Part shown: piece after piece, positions 8,627 to 18,101 of the stretch
Layout: each line of letters starts with the position of its first letter
How positions within the stretch are numbered: position 1 is the stretch's first letter
NCBI RefSeq assembly: GCF_023973145.1
Contig: NZ_CP099546.1
Span: 2,294,001 to 2,358,000, forward strand
Reading direction: 5' to 3'
Source: Natronosalvus vescus
GTDB taxonomy: Archaea; Halobacteriota; Halobacteria; Halobacteriales; Natrialbaceae
Length of the DNA: 64,000 nt
The notes under the pieces: model-generated
Seen by the model: only the letters and a program-made list of their open reading frames with translations
Database searches by the model: none
Told to the model about the DNA's origin: nothing
Translations under genes and position numbers: made by a program

Positions 8627-11600
8627 ATGGCAGTCGAGGACGAATCCGGCGACGGCGGTGGCCCTGACGACTCCCTCGAGGCGCTCGACGGACGCCAACG
8701 CACATTCGAGACTCCCACCGGGCCGCCCCTCGAGGAGTACGCCGCATTGGCCGAGGCGCTGGAGGAGGCCGTCAGCGGCGAGGTCGCCTTCGACGAATAT
8801 ACGCAACTGCTGTACGCCACCGACGGCAGCATCTACCAGGCGAGACCGGCGGGCGTGGTACATCCACGCGACGTTGCGGACGTGCAGGCGACGATGGAGA
8901 CCACGGCCGAGTTCGACGTTCCGGTGCTCCCGCGCGGTGCTGGCTCGTCGCTCGCCGGTCAGGCCGTCGGCCCCGGTTGCGTCGTGCTCGATTTCACGAC
9001 CCACATGGACGCCGTGCGCGAGGTCGATCCCGACGAGCGTCGCGCCGTCGTCCAGCCCGGCGTCGTCCAGGATCACCTCGATTCACACCTCGCGCCGCAC
9101 GGGCTCAAGTTCGCCCCCGATCCAGCCTCCTCGAACCGGGCGACGGTCGGCGGCGGCATCGGCAACAACTCGACGGGCGCTCACTCGGTTCGCTACGGCA
9201 TCACCGATGCCTACGTCGAGGCGTGCGAGGTCGTTCTGGCCGACGGCTCGCTCATCCGGGCGCGGGAGGTCGTCCTCGACAGTTCAGAGTGGGACGAGAT
9301 CGTCGGAAAAGACGATCGTGAAGCACACCTCTATCGAACCGTTCGCGGCCTCGTCGAGGAGTATCAGGAGGAGATCGAGGCACGCTACCCCGACCTCAAG
9401 CGGTCGGTGAGCGGCTACAACCTCCAGAAGGTGATCTACGAGACCGACGACGGCGAACGCGCGATCAACCTCTCGAAACTGCTCGTCGGCGCCGAGGGGA
9501 CTCTGGGGATCGTCGTCGAAGCCACCCTCTCGCTCGTGACCGTCCCCGAGGAGACCGCCCTCGCCGTCTACTGTTTCGACGACCTGATCGAAGCGCTCGC
9601 GGCCGTTCCGACCGCCCTCGAACACGACGTCAGCGGCGTCGAACTGATGGACGACGAGGTGTTCCGCCTCGCCCGTGACTCAGATGGCTACGCCGAATAC
9701 GCCGAAGCGATTCCCGAGGGAACCGCCGCGGCGCTCATGCTCGAGTTCGATTCTGAACTCGTCGACGACTTCGAGGCGGCCGTCGCCGAGACGACCGAAC
9801 GGCTCCTCGAAGACGGCGATGCGTTCACCGTGCTCGAGGCCTACGCCGACGACGAGCAGGCCGACCTCTGGAAGCTCAGGAAAGCAGCGATCCCGCTGTT
9901 GATGAGCATGGAGGGCGATCCGAAACCGTACCCGTTCATCGAGGACGCCTCCGTGCCACCGGCGGAACTCGCGGAGTACGTCCGCCGGTTCGAGGAGATT
10001 CTGCTCGAGCACGGCACCTCGGCGGCGTACTTCGCCCACGCCGGTGCCGGCACCCTCCACATCCGGCCGATTCTGAACCTCAAGGACGGGGACGGCATCG
10101 AGACGATGCACGCGATCACTGACGACGTAACCGACCTCGTCCTCGAGCACGGCGGCGCGTTCTCGGGCGAACACGGCGACGGGATGGCTCGAACGGAGTT
10201 CTCACCCAAGATGTACGGCGACGAACTGTGGGGCGCGTTCAAGGAACTCAAGACGGCGTTCGATCCCGAGTGGCGTCTCCACCCCGGCAACGTCGTCTAC
10301 CGCGACGGGCCGGACGACCCGGGCCCGGACACGGAGCGCGGCGTCGGTGCGGACATGCGCGAGAACCTCCGGTACGGCGCGGCCTATCAATCACTCGAGC
10401 CCCGAACGTCACTCTCGTTCGCCGACGAGGGCGGCTTTTCGCACCTGGTCGAACTCTGTAACGGCTGTGGCACCTGCCGACAGACCGATTCGGACGTGAT
10501 GTGTCCGACCTACCGGGCGTCGAAGGAGGAGATCCAGACGACGCGCGGACGAGCCAACCTGCTCCGGGCGGCGATTTCGGGCGAACTGCCCCCGGAGGAG
10601 CTGTACACCGAACAGTTCCAGTCGGCGGTACTCGACCTCTGTATCGGCTGTAAGGGCTGCTCGAGCGACTGCCCGACCGGGGTCGACCTGGCGAAGCTCA
10701 AAGCGGAGGTCAAACACCAGTACCACGAGCGCGAGGGAACGAGCCGTCGAACCAGACTATTCGCCGACGTCGACCGCTTTGCGGCACTCGGGAGCACGTT
10801 CGCCCCGGTTTCGAACTGGCTGCCGTCGATCCCGGGCGCCCGAACCGCGATGGAACGCACGCTCGGCATCGCCCGCGAGCGCGACCTGCCGACCTTCACC
10901 CGAGAGACGCTCCACGACTGGGTCGACGCCCGGGGTGGCCCCGCCGTCCCCGAAGCCGACGCGGACGCGGCCGTGGTTCTCTTTCCGGACACGTTCACGA
11001 CCTACTGCGACCCGGCTCCCGGGAAGGCCGCGATCCGGCTCCTCGAGGCAGCGGACGTCCACGTTCGCGTGCCGACCGATTTCGAGGCGAGCGGGCGCGC
11101 GGCGTACTCGATGGGGTTGCTCGACGATGCGGCCGCAGCGGCGGCTCACAACGTCCGTGCGCTCGCCCCGTACGTCGATCGGGGCTGGTCGGTCGTCTTC
11201 GTCGAGCCCTCGGACGCGGTGATGTTCCAGGACGAGTACCTGGATCTGCTGGGCGGTGATGGGAGTGGGAGCCACGCCCGCGAGGAGACGAGCGTCGAGC
11301 CCGGATCCCTCGAGGCGGTCTCGAACGCCTCGTTCGGTGTCTGCGAGTACGTCGACCGAACCCGGCTCGACGAGCGCCTGTCGTTCGACGCCCCCGACCG
11401 ATCGCTCACCTACCACGGTCACTGCAACCAGAAGGCGCAGGGCACCGACCACCACGCCGTCGGCGTCCTCCGGCGCGCCGGCTACGCCGTCCACCCGCTG
11501 GACTCGAGTTGCTGCGGGATGGCCGGCTCCTTCGGCTACGAGGCCGAACACTTCGACCTCTCGCGGGCGATCGGCGCGATCCTCTTCGACCAGGTCGACG

Positions 11601-11722
11601 ACAGCGACGGTGACCTGGTGACCGCCCCCGGAACCTCCTGTCGGAGTCAACTCGGCGACCGGGACGGGGCGAGAAAGCCGCCGCATCCGGTCGAACTGCT
11701 CGAGGCGGCGCTGGTGGAGTAG
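8627..11722 (+). CDS. fused FAD-linked oxidase / Fe-S oxidoreductase (GlcD-GlcF or D-lactate dehydrogenase type)
   Basis: A 1031-residue fusion of a flavin 2-hydroxyacid dehydrogenase with its iron-sulfur partner. The FAD_binding_4 (PCMH) domain carries LPRGAGSSLAGQAV near residue 105 and the TVGGGIGNNSTGAHS block, followed by the FAD-oxidase C-terminal domain (HAGAGTLHIRP; GEHGDGMARTEF). Two 4Fe-4S clusters follow (CNGCGTCRQTD and CIGCKGCSSDCP), then a CCG domain ending in SSCCGMAGSFGYE. It probably oxidises glycolate or D-lactate and feeds electrons to quinone at the membrane. In many bacteria these halves are separate genes. The substrate is inferred from family only. Confidence 0.92.
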   Translation: MAVEDESGDGGGPDDSLEALDGRQRTFETPTGPPLEEYAALAEALEEAVSGEVAFDEYTQLLYATDGSIYQARPAGVVHPRDVADVQATMETTAEFDVPVLPRGAGSSLAGQAVGPGCVVLDFTTHMDAVREVDPDERRAVVQPGVVQDHLDSHLAPHGLKFAPDPASSNRATVGGGIGNNSTGAHSVRYGITDAYVEACEVVLADGSLIRAREVVLDSSEWDEIVGKDDREAHLYRTVRGLVEEYQEEIEARYPDLKRSVSGYNLQKVIYETDDGERAINLSKLLVGAEGTLGIVVEATLSLVTVPEETALAVYCFDDLIEALAAVPTALEHDVSGVELMDDEVFRLARDSDGYAEYAEAIPEGTAAALMLEFDSELVDDFEAAVAETTERLLEDGDAFTVLEAYADDEQADLWKLRKAAIPLLMSMEGDPKPYPFIEDASVPPAELAEYVRRFEEILLEHGTSAAYFAHAGAGTLHIRPILNLKDGDGIETMHAITDDVTDLVLEHGGAFSGEHGDGMARTEFSPKMYGDELWGAFKELKTAFDPEWRLHPGNVVYRDGPDDPGPDTERGVGADMRENLRYGAAYQSLEPRTSLSFADEGGFSHLVELCNGCGTCRQTDSDVMCPTYRASKEEIQTTRGRANLLRAAISGELPPEELYTEQFQSAVLDLCIGCKGCSSDCPTGVDLAKLKAEVKHQYHEREGTSRRTRLFADVDRFAALGSTFAPVSNWLPSIPGARTAMERTLGIARERDLPTFTRETLHDWVDARGGPAVPEADADAAVVLFPDTFTTYCDPAPGKAAIRLLEAADVHVRVPTDFEASGRAAYSMGLLDDAAAAAAHNVRALAPYVDRGWSVVFVEPSDAVMFQDEYLDLLGGDGSGSHAREETSVEPGSLEAVSNASFGVCEYVDRTRLDERLSFDAPDRSLTYHGHCNQKAQGTDHHAVGVLRRAGYAVHPLDSSCCGMAGSFGYEAEHFDLSRAIGAILFDQVDDSDGDLVTAPGTSCRSQLGDRDGARKPPHPVELLEAALVE

Positions 11723-11757
11723 TTGCGTCGTCGAAAGTGCTTCGTCTCCGCCGATTG

Positions 11758-13929
11758 CTACCCGTGACCCGGATAATCCCGCTCGAATCGATCCTCGAGT
11801 TCGCCGTACTCGAACCGGACGATCACGGGTCGGCCGTGGGGACAGGCGTAGGGGTTCTCGCAGTCGTCGAGCGCTGACAGCAGGTCGACGACCGACCCCT
11901 CCGTCAGCGACGTGTTGCCGGTGATCGAGGGATAACACGCTAGATCGCCCAGGAACTCGTCGGCCAGCGCGTCGACGGTCTCGGCTCCAGCATCGACGTC
12001 GCCCTCGAGGAACGACGCGAGGACGTCCCGGAGCTGTGCCGGCTCGAGGGTCTTCTCGAGGACGGCGGGGACGGTGGTAACGGCCACCCTTCGGTCGTCG
12101 ACCCGGTCGGCGTAGAAGCCGAGGTGTTCAAGCGCCTCCCGATAGCTCTCGAACGCTTCGGCCTCGACGGCGGTCAACTCGAGTTCGACGGGCGCGGCCA
12201 GCGCCTGGGCCGTCGGATCGTCGGCGAAGGCGTTCTGGAGACGCTCGTAGTTGACCCGTTCGTCGGCGGCGTGCTGGTCGATAAGGACGAGGCCGTCGGG
12301 GGATTCACAGACGATATAGGTTTCTTTGAGCTGGCCGAGTACCCGTAGCGGCGGGAGCGAGTCGTACCTCCCCGCCCGTTCGCTCGTCGTGGTGTCGCCC
12401 TCGAGCGTCCGCTGTTCGGTCGGTGCGGTGATCGATGGCTGGTGATCTGTAGTGGCGTCCGCGGCGTCGAACCCGGAGGCCGAGTGGTTGCGGGTCGGCT
12501 TGCACGACCGTTGGGGGGAGGAAGACTGGTCGGATGGCCCTCGGTCTCGAGTCTCGTACGAGTCGTCGGGATCCGTCCTCGAGGTGTCGGTCTCGAGACC
12601 CGTTCGTGCGACCTCGCCACCCCCGTTCGCGGAGGTGGTGCTCTCGTCGTCTACGTTCGAGGCCTGGTGGCTCGTGGCCGATTCCCCTTCGGTCTCGGTG
12701 TGGGAAGTCGTTCGAGTCCCGTGCGTATCTATGGATCCGTCTCGAGTCCGCTGGCTCTCACCACCTTCGTCTCGATCCCGTTCCGGTGCCGACTTCCGCG
12801 CTCGAGGGTCATCGTCCCGCCCGCGATCCGGCTCGACCGTCGCCTCCTCCGGTGCCGACCGTCCGCGGGGGGCTCGAGACCGGAGCAACCCGTGCTCGAG
12901 CAGCGCGTTCTGGACGGCCGACTCGACCGCCCGGCGAACGGCGTCGTCGTCGTCGAACCGCACCTCCCGTTTTCGGGGGTGGACGTTCACGTCGACGGTG
13001 TCGGCGGGCACCTCGAGAAAGAGGACGACGAACGGGTAGCGTTCGCCGCCGAGTTGGCCGTCGTACGCGCCCATGATCCCCTCGCGGATCGCCTCGGAAG
13101 TGACCGCCCGCCCGTTGACGTAGGTGGCGAGGTACTCCCGACTCGAGCGGTTGGTCTCGGGGTGGGAGACGGTGCCGGAGACGGTCTCGAGCGGCCCGGC
13201 GGGGAGGTCTTCGGCGGTGGCCTCGACGTCGATCATCGCTTCGGCGACCTCGCGGCCGTACACGGCGAGGATCGCCGCCTGTAGGTCTCCCTGGCCGGTC
13301 GTCGCGAACACCTCTCGGCCGTCGTGTGTTAGCGAGACCGCCACGTCCGGATTGGCAAGCGCGTACCGGGTGACGATCCGGTTGACGTGGGCGAATTCGG
13401 TCGCTTTCGTCTTGAGGAATTTCCGGCGGGCGGGCGTGTTGTAAAACAGCTCCTCGACCGCAACGCTGGTTCCCTCCGGACAGCCCGTCGGGGCGACGGA
13501 GACGACCTCGCCGCCCTCGTAGACGAGTTCGGTGCCGGTCGCCGACTCGTCGCCTCGAGGCCGCGTCCGGATCGTCAGCTTCGACACCGAGCCGATGGTG
13601 TGTAACGCCTCGCCCCGAAAGCCAAGCGTCGAGACGCCGGCCTCGAGGTCGTCGAGATCGGTGATCTTGCTCGTCGTGTGCTGGCGGACGGCGCGTCGAA
13701 CGTCGGCCTCGGTCATCCCGCGGCCGTCGTCGCGAACCCGGATCGTGTCCGTCCCGCCGGCATCGATGGCGACGTCGATCCGGGAGGCGTCTGCGTCCAG
13801 GCTGTTCTCGAGGAGTTCCTTGACTGCGCTGGCCGGTCGCTCGACGACCTCCCCGGCGGCGATGCGGGCGACGGTGTCCTCGTCGAGTTGCCGGATCGAC
13901 GACCGGTCGTCGGGTGGGGTATCGGCCAT
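11758..13929 (-). CDS. mutL: DNA mismatch repair protein MutL
   Basis: Couples mismatch recognition by MutS to strand incision. The 723-residue protein has an N-terminal GHKL ATPase (ENSLDADASRIDV, DDGRGM, GFRGEALHTIGSVS), a long hydrophilic acidic/serine linker (about residues 350-520), and a C-terminal dimerisation domain. The C-terminal domain contains the metal-dependent nicking motif DQHAADERVNYE and a terminal ACPHGRP block. The DQHA(x)2E(x)4E signature indicates an endonuclease-type MutL, consistent with no need for MutH. It follows the aldolase-family gene with a 3-base gap, so it is likely cotranscribed with it and probably with mutS. Confidence 0.97.
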   Translation of the reverse strand: MADTPPDDRSSIRQLDEDTVARIAAGEVVERPASAVKELLENSLDADASRIDVAIDAGGTDTIRVRDDGRGMTEADVRRAVRQHTTSKITDLDDLEAGVSTLGFRGEALHTIGSVSKLTIRTRPRGDESATGTELVYEGGEVVSVAPTGCPEGTSVAVEELFYNTPARRKFLKTKATEFAHVNRIVTRYALANPDVAVSLTHDGREVFATTGQGDLQAAILAVYGREVAEAMIDVEATAEDLPAGPLETVSGTVSHPETNRSSREYLATYVNGRAVTSEAIREGIMGAYDGQLGGERYPFVVLFLEVPADTVDVNVHPRKREVRFDDDDAVRRAVESAVQNALLEHGLLRSRAPRGRSAPEEATVEPDRGRDDDPRARKSAPERDRDEGGESQRTRDGSIDTHGTRTTSHTETEGESATSHQASNVDDESTTSANGGGEVARTGLETDTSRTDPDDSYETRDRGPSDQSSSPQRSCKPTRNHSASGFDAADATTDHQPSITAPTEQRTLEGDTTTSERAGRYDSLPPLRVLGQLKETYIVCESPDGLVLIDQHAADERVNYERLQNAFADDPTAQALAAPVELELTAVEAEAFESYREALEHLGFYADRVDDRRVAVTTVPAVLEKTLEPAQLRDVLASFLEGDVDAGAETVDALADEFLGDLACYPSITGNTSLTEGSVVDLLSALDDCENPYACPHGRPVIVRFEYGELEDRFERDYPGHG

Positions 13930-13932
13930 GGC

Positions 13933-14820
13933 TCAGGCCTCGAGGAGCGCGTCGGTGCGTTCGGCGATCGCTGCCTCACCGGTCTCGGGAACCGTGACGA
14001 GCGGCGGGCGCACCGCGTCGGTCGGAATCATCCCGCGGTGGGCGAGACCGGTTTTGGTTCCCGGGGCGAACCCGTGCGTTCGAACCGCGTCGAACAGCGC
14101 CGAGATGGCCCCCTGGAGCTCGTTTCCGCGCTCGGTGGCGGCGGTCTCGAACGCTTCGGCGTACACGCTGGGTGCCACGTTCGAGAGCGCGTTGATTCCA
14201 CCGTCGGCCCCCATCCGGAGCGAGGGGACGAGCAGCGTGTCGAATCCCTGGAGACAGTAAAACGAGTCGGGCGTTCGCCGCATCGCGTCCAGGAAGTACT
14301 CGAAGTCGCCGCTCGAGTCCTTGAACCCGACGACTGCCTCGTGGTCGGCGACCCGTTCGAGCGTCTCGAGGGCGATCGGTTGACCCGTACACGACGGGAT
14401 GTTGTAGAGGACGAGCGGGAGCGGCGACTCGTCGGCCACCCGTTCGAAGAACTGCTGGTTACCGGCTGGATCGGTCGCGGTGTGGAAGTACGGCGGGACG
14501 ACCGCCGCCGCGTCAGCCCCGAGGGCTGCGGCGGTCTCCACGAAGGCGAGCGTCTCGGCGACGTTCGTCGCTGCGGCCCCGGCGAGTACCGGCACCTCGC
14601 CGTCGACGCGATCGACCGTCAGTTCCACGACGCGGCGTCGCTCCTCGGGCGCGAGGCTCGCGAACTCGCCGGTCGTGCCGCAGGGAAAGAGCCCGTCGAT
14701 GCCGCCCTCGAGGAGCGCGTCGACGAGACTCTCGAGCGCACCCTCGTCGATCGTCCCCGCATCGTCGAACGGCGTCGCGATCGGGCACGTGATTCCCTCG
14801 AGCGTCTGTCTGAAGGTCAT
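13933..14820 (-). CDS. dihydrodipicolinate synthase / N-acetylneuraminate lyase superfamily aldolase
   Basis: A class I aldolase of 295 residues with the family TIM barrel. The CGTTGE motif is at about 47-52, the active-site tyrosine at 139 (LYNIPS) and the Schiff-base lysine at 167 (GFKDSSGD). The position that is a substrate-binding arginine in true DHDPS (NVPSRTG) is cysteine here (NIPSCTG), which argues against a lysine-biosynthetic role and for a 2-keto-3-deoxy-sugar or other pyruvate aldolase. The start at 14820 (MTFRQ) fits the family better than the 14847 ATG. It sits between mutS and mutL in the same direction. Confidence 0.85.
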   Translation of the reverse strand: MTFRQTLEGITCPIATPFDDAGTIDEGALESLVDALLEGGIDGLFPCGTTGEFASLAPEERRRVVELTVDRVDGEVPVLAGAAATNVAETLAFVETAAALGADAAAVVPPYFHTATDPAGNQQFFERVADESPLPLVLYNIPSCTGQPIALETLERVADHEAVVGFKDSSGDFEYFLDAMRRTPDSFYCLQGFDTLLVPSLRMGADGGINALSNVAPSVYAEAFETAATERGNELQGAISALFDAVRTHGFAPGTKTGLAHRGMIPTDAVRPPLVTVPETGEAAIAERTDALLEA

Positions 14821-14938
14821 GTACTGTTTGTTTCTCAGCGAGTCCAAAAGGGTATCGACGGGCTCCTCGACTCGCCTCGTCCGATCACCGCTTCGGTTCT
14901 CGATGAACCACTCGAGGATAGATCACCGCGCGAGCGCC

Positions 14939-17575
14939 CTATTTCGACCCGTCCTCGAGCGACCGTTGCCACTCCTGGACTTTCGCCATCAGCTCCACCG
15001 GCGGGGTGTTGTTGACGTCGACCGACTCGAGTTCCTCGAGAATGGCTTCGGTCTCGGGGTCGAAGCCTGCCCTCTCGCCGCCGTCGGCGTTCGCCGGGCC
15101 ACGGAACCCGCCGCTCGAGACGTCGAACACCGTCTGGACTGGTTCGTTCGAGCCGCCGCCTTTGGCCTCGATGGCCTTCTCCTCGCGAAGCCGATGGAGG
15201 ACGTCCCGCGCCCGGTCGACGACGGGGCCGGGGACGCCCGCGAGATCCGCCACGTGGATTCCGTAGCTACGGTCGGTCGGCCCCTCCCGGACGGTTCGCA
15301 GGAAGGTGACGTCGCCGTCGCGTTCGTCCGCGGCGACGTGGACGTTTGCGACCCGCGGGAGGTGCTCGGCGAGGCCAGTGAGTTCGTGGTAGTGAGTGGC
15401 AAAGAGTGTCTTCGCACGAATCTCGTTGTGGAGGTACTCGGTCGCCGCCCAGGCGATCGAGATGCCGTCGTAGGTCGCGGTGCCGCGCCCAACCTCGTCG
15501 AGGATCACGAGGGAGTCGTCGGTCGCCGCGTGGAGGATGTTCGAGAGTTCGTTCATCTCGACCATGAACGTCGAGCGACCCTGGGCCAACTCGTCGAGCG
15601 CGCCCACACGGGTAAAAATCCCGTCGACGAGGCCGATCTTCGCCTCTCGAGCCGGGACGAAACTCCCGACCTGCGCGAGCAGGACGATGCAGGCCACCTG
15701 GCGCATATAGGTCGACTTCCCGGACATGTTGGGGCCGGTCACGACCAGAAAGCCCCGATCCGCGTCCAGATGGACGTCGTTTGGGACGAACTCGGTCGTC
15801 TGTTCGACGACTGGGTGACGACCCTGCCCAATCGTGAGTTCGTCGCATTGCTGGAGGTCGGGTCGTACCCAGCCGTTCTCGGCCGCGTGGGTTGCCAAAC
15901 TCGAGAGTGCGTCGACCGTCGCGAGCGTCCGCCCAACGTCCTGGAGGAGGGTCGCCCTGTTGGCGACGGCCGATCGAAGCCGCTCGAAAATGTCGTACTC
16001 GAGGTCGCCCCGTCGTTCCTCGAGCCGAAGGATCTCGCGCTCTTTTTCCTCGAGTTCGTCGGTCGTGAACCGCTTCGAGTTTTTCAGCTGCTTGATCTCC
16101 TCGTAGTGGTCGGGGACGCCGTCGGCAGCCGAGCGTCCGACCTGGATGTAGTAGCCGTCGGTCTTGTTTCGATCGACGGTGACGTGACTCAGGCCGTGCT
16201 GGCGCTTTTCTCGGTCGGCGAGCGTCTCGAGCCAGTCGATGACCGACTCGTGGCGGTCGATGAGGTCGTCGAGGTCGTCGTCGTAGCCGTAGCGGATCAA
16301 CTCGCCCTGGGTGACCGTCGACGGCGGCTCCTCGGCCAGCGCCTCGGCGAGCGTCTCCCGGAGGTCGGCGGCCGCTTCTCTGTCGATCCGGTCGACGATC
16401 GACGGGAGCGGTGAGGCCGCCAGTTCGGGAGCGGAGTCGACGATTTCCGCCACCTGTGGGACGAGCGCCAGCGTGTCCCTCACGGCCAGCAGGTCGCGGG
16501 CGTCGGCGCTCCCGTGAGTCGCCCGGGAGGCCAGCCGCTCGAGGTCGTACACACCGCCGAGCACCTCGCGCAGTTCGTCCCTGGCGAGGGCGGCCCCCGC
16601 GAGGGCATCCACGCTCGTCTGGCGTTCCTCGAGCGTCGCCATCGAGCGCCGGGGGCGTTGTAGCCACTCCTTGAGGAGTCGCCCGCCGGCGCTCGTCTGG
16701 GTGTGATCGATCGTTGCGAAGAGCGAGCCGTCCCGGTCGCCGTGCATCGTCTCGGTCAACTCGAGGTTACGCTGGGTCGTCACGTCGAGGGTGACGTGGT
16801 CGTCCCCGCGGTGGGTCTGGAGACGGGTCATCGACGCGAGCACGCCCGTCCCGGTGTCCTCGACGTAGGCGAGGACTGCTCCCGCGGCCGCGAGCGTCGG
16901 TTCCGGGAGATCGAGCCGGCCGACGGTTTCGCCGCCGAACTGCTCGCGAACGCGGTGGGTCGCCCGTTTCGGGGCGAACGCCTCGGTCTCGTGGAGCGAG
17001 AGGTGGGCGTCGAGACGTTCCCGCAACTGGGCGAGCATCGCGTCGTCCGTCCGGACGTCGGGGCCGGGGAGCACTTCGACGGGGTCGAACCGGTACAGTT
17101 CCGTCATGGCGTCGTCGACCGTGTCGGCGCTCGCGACGAGGAACTGGCCCGTGGTCACGTCGGCGAACGCGAGGCCGTAAGCGGCGGTTTGGCTCGTGGT
17201 GTCAGCGACGATGGCTGCCAGATATTGTGCATCGGCGTCGCTCGTCTCGAGCACGGTACCGGGGGTCACCACCCGGACGATTTCGCGGGCGTGGCCGTCG
17301 TCGGTCTCGTACTGGTCGGCGACGGCGACGCGATAGCCGCGCTCGACGAGGCCCTTGAGGTAGGGCGTGAGATCCTTCAACGGCACGCCGGCCATCGGAT
17401 AGGACTGCCCTTGCGAGGACTTCGAGGTTACTTTGAGATCGAGTTCGTCGCCGACGAGTTCGGCGTCATCACCGAAGAACTCGTAAAAATCGCCGCACTG
17501 CATCGCGAGCACGTCGGCGTCGGTACTCGCCTTCAACGAGAGAAACTCCCCAACGATGCCCGTCGCCTCAGTCAT
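14939..17575 (-). CDS. mutS: DNA mismatch repair protein MutS (MutS1 type)
   Basis: Recognises mismatches and small loops. The 878-residue protein begins MTEATGIVGEFLSL, and the mismatch-wedge motif CGDFYEFF lies near residue 32, so it is a genuine MutS1 repair protein. Connector, lever and clamp domains follow. The C-terminal ATPase has Walker A TGPNMSGKSTYM, Walker B ILDEVGRGTATYDG and the FATHYHEL block. The in-frame extension to 17731 is not family-like, so ATG 17575 is used. It is first of a minus-strand set mutS-aldolase-mutL, with 118 bases before the aldolase start. Confidence 0.97.
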   Translation of the reverse strand: MTEATGIVGEFLSLKASTDADVLAMQCGDFYEFFGDDAELVGDELDLKVTSKSSQGQSYPMAGVPLKDLTPYLKGLVERGYRVAVADQYETDDGHAREIVRVVTPGTVLETSDADAQYLAAIVADTTSQTAAYGLAFADVTTGQFLVASADTVDDAMTELYRFDPVEVLPGPDVRTDDAMLAQLRERLDAHLSLHETEAFAPKRATHRVREQFGGETVGRLDLPEPTLAAAGAVLAYVEDTGTGVLASMTRLQTHRGDDHVTLDVTTQRNLELTETMHGDRDGSLFATIDHTQTSAGGRLLKEWLQRPRRSMATLEERQTSVDALAGAALARDELREVLGGVYDLERLASRATHGSADARDLLAVRDTLALVPQVAEIVDSAPELAASPLPSIVDRIDREAAADLRETLAEALAEEPPSTVTQGELIRYGYDDDLDDLIDRHESVIDWLETLADREKRQHGLSHVTVDRNKTDGYYIQVGRSAADGVPDHYEEIKQLKNSKRFTTDELEEKEREILRLEERRGDLEYDIFERLRSAVANRATLLQDVGRTLATVDALSSLATHAAENGWVRPDLQQCDELTIGQGRHPVVEQTTEFVPNDVHLDADRGFLVVTGPNMSGKSTYMRQVACIVLLAQVGSFVPAREAKIGLVDGIFTRVGALDELAQGRSTFMVEMNELSNILHAATDDSLVILDEVGRGTATYDGISIAWAATEYLHNEIRAKTLFATHYHELTGLAEHLPRVANVHVAADERDGDVTFLRTVREGPTDRSYGIHVADLAGVPGPVVDRARDVLHRLREEKAIEAKGGGSNEPVQTVFDVSSGGFRGPANADGGERAGFDPETEAILEELESVDVNNTPPVELMAKVQEWQRSLEDGSK

Positions 17576-18101
17576 ATGCGCTCGAGTGTGTTCCGACGAG
17601 TAAAGTCCTGCGGGTTGGGGTTCACCGCGACCCCTCGTCCCGGGATCAGGGCGTGAACGTCCACACCGCTCGGTTCGGCCACAATGCTCAATACGGCTCT
17701 CTCCAATGATTCCGGTGGCGACGGCGGCCAACGCAGTCGGACGACCCGACCGTACAACAGCCGGGTGGGTGGTGGCAGCTGGAAGTCGACAGTCATCGGT
17801 TGTGCGCCGATACGGACGTCAGTCAGGGCTGGCGTCCAGCTGTCGATCGGCGACTGGACGCCCGTGGTGTTTTCACTGCTTGGCGTCACATCCGTTCCAC
17901 GTCTTCTACACCGGGAGTCCCCTTCATCACCAGCACTCGAGTAACCGAATCAAACGCGGGGGTAATCGAGTATTACGACGACGGGAGAACGGGGTATCGA
18001 CGGTTTTCGTTCCTGACTATCAACCGTCTCGCCTGGGAAACGCTGGCATGACTCGGACAACAGAAGGGTTATGGTGGTAGTCACGTATTACTATTTGATT
18101 C
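17576..18101. other. gene-free stretch
   Basis: About 526 bases between divergent mutS and the TraB-like gene. It contains overlapping ORFs of up to 124 codons on both strands, but none has a recognisable domain or convincing codon use, and I do not call any. The last 45 bases before 18102 are A/T-rich (attactatttga) and fit a promoter for the TraB-like gene. Confidence 0.5.

Noticed and set aside
12442-13284. Plus-strand ORF of 280 codons over mutL
   Set aside because: Antisense shadow of mutL, with no recognisable domain.
17572-17889. 105-codon minus-strand ORF ahead of mutS
   Set aside because: No domain, proline-rich composition and overlap with the mutS start region.
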